Assembly (NCBI GenBank): GCA_964036195.1
Contig: OZ038451.1
Location: 27,483,927 to 27,547,926 of the forward strand
Direction: 5' to 3'
DNA from: Sphaerolaimus hirsutus
Lineage: Eukaryota; Nematoda; Chromadorea; Monhysterida; Sphaerolaimidae
Length of the DNA: 64,000 nucleotides
Notes under the pieces: model-generated
The model's input: the letters and a program-made list of their open reading frames with translations, nothing else
Databases searched by the model: none
Told to the model about the DNA's origin: nothing
Translations under genes and position numbers: made by a program
Part shown: positions 58,449 through 64,000 of the stretch, piece after piece
Layout: each line of letters opens with the position of its first letter
Position numbering within the stretch: position 1 is the stretch's first letter

Positions 58449-58454
58449 AATAAA
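58449..58454 (+). promoter_or_regulatory. possible neurexin polyadenylation signal
   Basis: AATAAA about 190 bases after the stop. It is the first such hexamer I noticed, but AT-rich DNA yields many by chance. Confidence 0.2.
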
Positions 58455-59795
58455 CAGTGATAAGCTAAAGTCTTAATGAAAACACTTAACACTTGAATAT
58501 GACTACCACAATTACCACTTTTGTTGTCACTTGTTCATTTGCAGAATTAGTTCAAGGTGTGTTTACATAATCAAGTTTCCATCATTGTCTTTTTTGAGCT
58601 TTATGGTAATCTCAGCAATTTCTGACACTGGTATTTATAAAAAGCTTTGGCTCTGTTTTTCTCTCTTGTAAAATCATTTTCTTTTATGATTCAGTATTCA
58701 GATACTCACTCTATTTAGTTATTTGTAACTTTTTGACAATAATGCTACCTTGTACTTTGTAGTCTCATTACATTTTGCATTTTACCTGTTATTTAACTTA
58801 TCACATGTGCCATTTTTCGGAATCATTTTTTTTGTTGCATATTTGATAAAATTACTTTCATGATTCTATCAGTGTTTGCAAAGATTACAGACAATTTTTT
58901 TAAACTAGCACTAACTGTAGTCCATTTTACTGTAGGTAAGAATATTATTCAATTATGTATCACTGGTGCTTATTTTTTGTTTTTAATGTTTATGTACCCT
59001 GCATCCTGATTTACAAAGTTTCTTGATACTATGTGCATGCACAGTTAGGTACTTATGTCTGCATGTTGATAGTAATGTTAAACAAATCTCACAAACGCAT
59101 CCCTTGCAAAAAATGTAAAAAAAAATTATTCTTGTAGAAGCATACATAGAGAATTCTCACCACAACAATTATTTCAGTATTTTACAAAAATTGTACATGA
59201 GTTTTGACCACAATAGCTGCATGTGCATGTATCAAGCCATCACTGATGCTATGAACTTTATGATAACTTTCTTAATGAAAGAAATTTGATCAGCAAAAAG
59301 CATAATGATTTTAATGTACATTAATGTCACCCTCTTTACAGGGCAAATAATAGTGATAAATTGATGTAATCATTAATTAAAAACCAGGTTGTATTTACAC
59401 CTTGTCAATCATGGACTGATTTCAACATAATATGCTCTTTTGTTATCACAATTGCACTGCATCCTTTATTATCATCGTTTTTCTGTTTGTTGATATGCAT
59501 TTTTCCTAATATTGATCAATTATTTATCACTGCTACATCATTTTTGAGGGTAGATGTTTGTTGTACATTTTATATTTACATGCATATTATCTTGTGGGCA
59601 ATCTCACCTTGTGTTTCATCTGCTTACTTGTTTTTGAAGGAATTACAAGTGAAATAACATATGAACATACCTATTCACATACATTGAACTTGAACATATT
59701 GTTACCACTGTTGAAACAAATTGTGCTCATGTTAAAAAAAGAAAATGTACAAAATTAAACAGAAACAGGCTGAACATTTTTACCCATGCCCATGC

Positions 59796-59850
59796 TGTGT
59801 TCTGCTGATGTAAATACAGTACTAAATACACCAATACAGGCTCCATAACG
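59796..59850. repeat. 54-bp direct repeat, first copy
   Basis: GCTGTGTTCTGCTGATGTAA... through CAGGCTCCATAA recurs almost exactly at 60829-60882. Confidence 0.75.
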
Positions 59851-60540
59851 TTGTGCATGGATGCTATATGAAAATGGGTGCAATGTATTACGCAAAATCA
59901 CTTCTACTGCTTTGAACACCGGTCGGCTGTATCCTATAATGCTTACGTGGAAATATGAGACCATTAATATGGACATATGTAATACATTTGCTATGAAATT
60001 TTCTTCCCTTCAATGAATAATAAAAATTCAAGTAACACCGAGCGGATTATGGCTTTACAGTGAATGGTATAGTCGGCGGACGGCACAGTATGCAGCCTTA
60101 TGTACTTATGTCTGTGTACCACAGTACTTATGTCTTACGTGTCAACAAACCAACGCGATACTTATGCACTCACTTTCACAACAAAAAATTGAAAAGAAAA
60201 AAGGAGTCGAGTACAACCAACATCATTTTGCTAGAAATTATTTCTGAACACTTTTTTTATTTTATTAATGATCACGTTTTGATAGTGTTCGTTCCAGAGT
60301 TGTACAAATACTGGTATTTTTAAAAAACGTAAACGTAAACGTAAATACCTTTTTCAAATCAAAAGTATAAATACTAAAACGTAAGGTATTTTTAAAATAC
60401 CAGGGAAAACGTAAAATAAAACGTAAACGTAAAAATTATATCAAGTGCTTCCGCTATCAGAGAATACAAAAAAAAACAATGTTTTTTTTACAACATTATG
60501 GATGTTCATGTGATCTCCATCGACATTTTCTGCTTACCTG

Positions 60541-60544
<4 letters not shown>

Positions 60545-60596
<52 letters not shown>
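60545..60596. repeat. (AT)n microsatellite
   Basis: About 25 uninterrupted TA dinucleotides. Confidence 0.95.
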
Positions 60597-60597
<1 letters not shown>

Positions 60598-60997
60598 GAT
60601 GGGATCGGGATATTGAATTGGGATTGGAGGTGACATTTTGCGTCGTTGTCAACTAGTGGGTGTAGGGTCTTAAGGTGCTAATTCCGTAACAGGAGAACTA
60701 AAAAAAATTTATGAGTGAGAAGTAATGGCAGGTTGAAAGGCAAGGAAAAATTGAAAGAAAAATAAATTTGTGAGTAAAATGGCAAGTTAAAAGACAAATG
60801 GCCAGTCATGAGAAAACACTCAAAAAGGCTGTGTTCTGCTGATGTAAATACAGTACTAAATACACCAATACAGGCTCCATAAATTTGCATTTCAGTTCTC
60901 CCTCACAAAAATAATTTCCTTCAACTTTTTACTTTTCACTTACAAATTGGTGTTTCAGTTCTCCAATTGCGGAATTAGAACTCCTCAACATTAGAAC
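60597..60997. other. no gene seen
   Basis: Contains the second copy of the 54-bp direct repeat (60829-60882); otherwise unremarkable. Confidence 0.4.
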
Positions 60998-61005
60998 ATG
61001 TTGAA

Positions 61006-61393
61006 TAGGGTTCAAACGATATCACTTTTCGATATCGATATTCGATATTCGATATTTTTTCAAAATTTTCGATATCGATATTCGATATTCGATATTTTTT
61101 CAAAATTTTCGATATCGATATTCGATATTCGATAGTTTTTCAAAATTTTCGATATCGATATTTGATATTCGATATTTTTTCAAAATTTTCGATATCGATA
61201 TTCGATATTCGATATTTTTTCAAAATTTTCGATATCGATATTCGATATTCGATATTTTTTCAAAATTTTCGATATCGATATTCGATATTCGATATTTTTT
61301 CAAAATTTTCGATATCGATATTCGATATTCGATATTAAAAAATGGTCGATATCCGATATTCGATATTCGATACGATATATCGTTTGAACCCTA
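61006..61393. mobile_element. hAT-type MITE made of a 40-bp GATATC tandem array
   Basis: Ends TAGGGTTCAAACGATAT and ATATCGTTTGAACCCTA are inverted, flanked by exact 8-bp duplication ATGTTGAA (60998-61005 and 61394-61401). The interior is about eight copies of a 40-bp unit: GATATCGATATTCGATATTC followed by GATATTTTTTCAAAATTTTC. Confidence 0.94.
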
Positions 61394-61401
61394 ATGTTGA
61401 A

Positions 61402-62009
61402 CTAATCATAATACAGTATACTCGGATGACATTACATCGTACATTTTTCCGGAGGAAACACTCCATCATGACGTGATCAATTTTGTTGCCATCCTCATCT
61501 CTCGCCATCACGTCGTCTTCGTCACGTATTCCATAAGTTCTCGGCTGGCCGTCTGCCAGCCGAAGATATAACTCCTATCTGTTTGTAGAGTATCGTGTCT
61601 GCCGAGTATACATTTGTCAAACAATACGGTTCCGTGTAGCATATTTTTACGTTTTCTCTGGTACCCGGGTAATTGTGCCAGGAAAACGTAACAAAGCGTA
61701 ACGGTATTTTTGGAAAGCGTAAACGTAAACGTAAGTATAAATACCCGAATAACCGGGTATTTCGGGTAAACGTAATTACGTTTTCGCAACTCTGGTTCGT
61801 TCTGAAAAATGGATAGCGTGCGTTCCTCGAATAAAAACATATTTTGACCAATAAAATAACAATATACATAATCTACCAAATACATTGATACCAAGGTTAC
61901 CTGATAAGAAAACAATTCTGTTTTTTTTGGGTGGGGTAGATTTACTGTAGATTTCACAATGACGTCTACAATAAGTTCACGTTTACATAGTAAAGCACGT
62001 TTAAACAGC
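61402..62009. other. no gene; CGTAAACGTAAA relic
   Basis: 61640-61800 has ACGTAAACGTAAACGTAAG and TTACGTTTTCGCAACTCTGG words of the CATAGTTGTT family; 61440-61480 resembles the GACGTCATC repeat. The 149-aa minus ORF is repeat-derived. Confidence 0.5.
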
Positions 62010-63605
62010 TACCGTATTTCCTCGAAATACCCCCCCCCCTCGAAATACCCCCCTCGTTCTACTCCCCCCTCTCGGGACCAACGATGGAAAAAACACAGAA
62101 ATTGAACACAGAAACTCATTGAGTTTCTGTGTTTTTGTTTTACACAGAAACACGGAAACTCATAAATTTTGAAAAACTCAAAACTCATATGAGTTTTTTT
62201 TTGGAGAACACAGAAACACAGAAACACGGAAACACAGAAAAGTTTTTTGAGTTTTTGTGTTTTTTTCAGCGAAGCAGTTGACTGCACATTAATTCAGTTA
62301 AACTAAACAAGATAAAATAAGCATGTATAGTACATAATGTATTCATATTTTATGATGGTACAAAAAAGAAATTCAAGATGGCATGCACATCTCATGGTGG
62401 ATTAGACAATTTAAGTTTTGACATTCAAGTATACCTTATTACCTTGAATTAACCCCCCTCAAAATGAACTGGTGAAATAATTAGCCCCCCCCCCCCCTTG
62501 AAATACCCCCCTCTGGGATGATGTACATCATGTATCCAATGTACATGATGTATTTATTACTGCTAGTTTGCATCGCAGCTACACATAGACTGTACTAGGT
62601 TGTGTAGCTATCTACATGTTTATTTCAAATATATCCTGTTTGTACGCATTCATAACCTGTTTTGGGTACGTAAATGCCTATTATTTTCTATGATCCTTTC
62701 AAAACTTTCTGATGAAATAATAAACCCCCATGGGGGTATTTCAAGGTAAATGGTAGTTGTAGTTCAAATCAATTCCGTAGTCTTCCATACAGTGCACATC
62801 CATTGAAGAATTTTGGAGTACTGCGTAAATTGTTGTTTCTGGGCATTTTGTTGCTGGTGTTGTGATGTTGATGTCCTCATTGTGGACATTTTTATGGACT
62901 TTTTTGACACTTGAATGAATACACAAATGTTATGTGGGGTTAAAACATGTGTAAAACCAATATTTTATAAGAAAACCACTGTTTCCAGATCGAAATGCTG
63001 TAAATCGAAAACAAAATTTGGGAAAAACTCAAATTTTTTGGATAAAACTTGAGTTTTTTTTAGAAAAAAACTAAAAAAACTCAAGTTTTTACAAAAAACA
63101 CAGAAATAAAAACAGAGTTACTCAAGTTTTTTTTGAGGAAAAAACTCAAAACACAGGTATTCATTTTTGAAAAACTCAAAACACAGAAAGTGTTTTTTTT
63201 TTGAGAACTTACCCATCGTTGCTCGGGACCACTATGAAACAATCACCCCCTCCTCGAAATACCCCCCCCCCAAATTGAGTGTAAACGGAACGTACATGAC
63301 AATAACTGTAGTTTGTGTTCTGTGTACTGCAGAACACACGTTAAAACAATGTCGGTGTCACGTTAGAACGTGTACATACCATCTACATACTAATATTAGT
63401 CTACAGATCCTTATAAATGGCGGTTTTTGTTGCATTTTTCAACGTCTGCGTACGTTTCAGATGACAATTTCGTACTTGGTTTTCAAAAATTTTCTTGTGA
63501 AATAATAACCCCCCCCTCGAAATACCCCCCTCGTTTAATCCCCCCCCCTCTCGGGGCCACTATGAAACAATCACCCCCCGGGAGGTTTTTGGGGGAAATA
63601 CGGTA
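62010..63605. mobile_element. TACCGTATTTCCTCGAAATA MITE split by a nested element
   Basis: TACCGTATTTCCTCGAAATA at left and GAAATACGGTA at right, with CCCCCCTCGAAATACCCCCC words. It is interrupted at CTCGGGAC by 62079-63221; the uninterrupted phrase is seen at 63549-63574. Confidence 0.82.
62079..63221. mobile_element. 1.14-kb hAT-type element with CACAGAAAC words
   Basis: Ends CAACGATGG and CCCATCGTTG with exact 8-bp duplication CTCGGGAC (62071-62078 and 63222-63229). Arms at 62085-62270 and 63010-63205 are arrays of ACACAGAAAC/AAACTC words. An older TACCGTA-family relic (about 62430-62760) lies in the middle. Confidence 0.88.
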
Positions 63606-64000
63606 GGTAAGTATATACTATTTTTGTACACATTCGCACACTGGATCATGCACCTAGACATACTGAATACCTATTTTATGTACACATCCATGTGTGCGTT
63701 TCATTACAATAAAATTCAGCTAAGCTACATTCAGCTACACAAACAGTGTAATAAATAACACATATATCACACAGAATAATATTTTTACATTTATGATCGA
63801 TAAAATATGAGCAGATAGATCGAAAAAGTCGATTATTCAGATATTTTAATAGATAGAAAAATGTCCGTTGGACATCCACTTCTGAGGCAGCTGAAAGGTG
63901 AGTTTAAAAACAATCTGACAATTGTGAATCAATAATTATGTCAATTGGGGTTGCAACGATATCATATCTGATATTGACTATATTTGGGTAAATGATCCAA
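63606..64000. other. no gene seen; possible edge of another GATATC MITE
   Basis: From about 63947 the phrase GGGGTTGCAACGATATCATA resembles the start of 61006-61393 but is cut by the window end. Confidence 0.35.

Larger units (their letters stand above)
58262..60540. other. neurexin 3' flank, AT-rich, no gene seen
   Basis: Likely 3' UTR and intergenic. 60070-60180 has ACTTATGTCTTACG repeat words and 60297-60440 ACGTAAACGTAAA words of the CATAGTTGTT family. Confidence 0.4.

Noticed and set aside
61029-61333. Regular array that could be mistaken for a CRISPR array
   Set aside because: The units are contiguous near-identical 40-mers without unique spacers, in animal DNA, and bounded by transposon ends.
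61508-61957. 149-residue minus-strand ORF
   Set aside because: It runs through ACGTAAACGTAAA repeat words and relics of two MITE families, and has no splice or family support.

Overview
The window is animal (metazoan) nuclear DNA: AT-rich, intron-rich and packed with short transposons. It holds two genes that can be rebuilt from split exons. The first is an alpha-neurexin on the + strand, about 38.2-58.26 kb. The second is a small single-pass membrane protein on the - strand, about 6.66-9.21 kb. The species cannot be fixed from the sequence. A divergent neurexin ending in -EWYV, 29 visible coding exons and very many hAT-type miniature elements suggest a fast-evolving invertebrate. A tunicate is possible but unproven.

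Layout. 1-6.3 kb is a nest of fold-back elements invaded by hAT-type MITEs. 6.65-9.23 kb is the minus-strand gene, with MITEs in its introns. 9.2-37.8 kb has no protein-coding exon I can defend. It holds dozens of MITEs, long palindromes and composite nested insertions, separated by AT-rich unique sequence. 38.2-58.26 kb is neurexin: 29 exons whose splice phases all agree, giving 1,782 sense codons plus a stop, with several MITEs in the introns. Only the signal-peptide exon is not securely found. 58.26-64 kb is 3' flank with more nested elements.

Neurexin. The domain order is LNS1-EGF1-LNS2, LNS3-EGF2-LNS4, LNS5-EGF3-LNS6, then an acidic segment with a two-cysteine loop and a Ser-Gly site suited to glycosaminoglycan attachment, a Thr/Ser-rich stalk, one transmembrane helix and a cytoplasmic tail with a PDZ-binding end. 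This is the presynaptic adhesion receptor layout. Lineage-specific features are an RGD inside a long EGF2 loop, a furin-like RRKR site inside an LNS6 loop, and an LNS4 with no cysteine.

Mobile DNA. Many elements have short inverted ends and 8-bp target duplications that can be read directly, which identifies them as hAT-type MITEs. Several families carry internal arrays of a family-specific short word: TTTTCCG, GGCACC, GGCGCC, a 40-bp GATATC/GATATTC unit, CTATCTATC or CACAGAAAC. Some nested pairs recur at the same internal site in two loci, which suggests that composites moved as units. This repeat system is the most unusual feature of the window.
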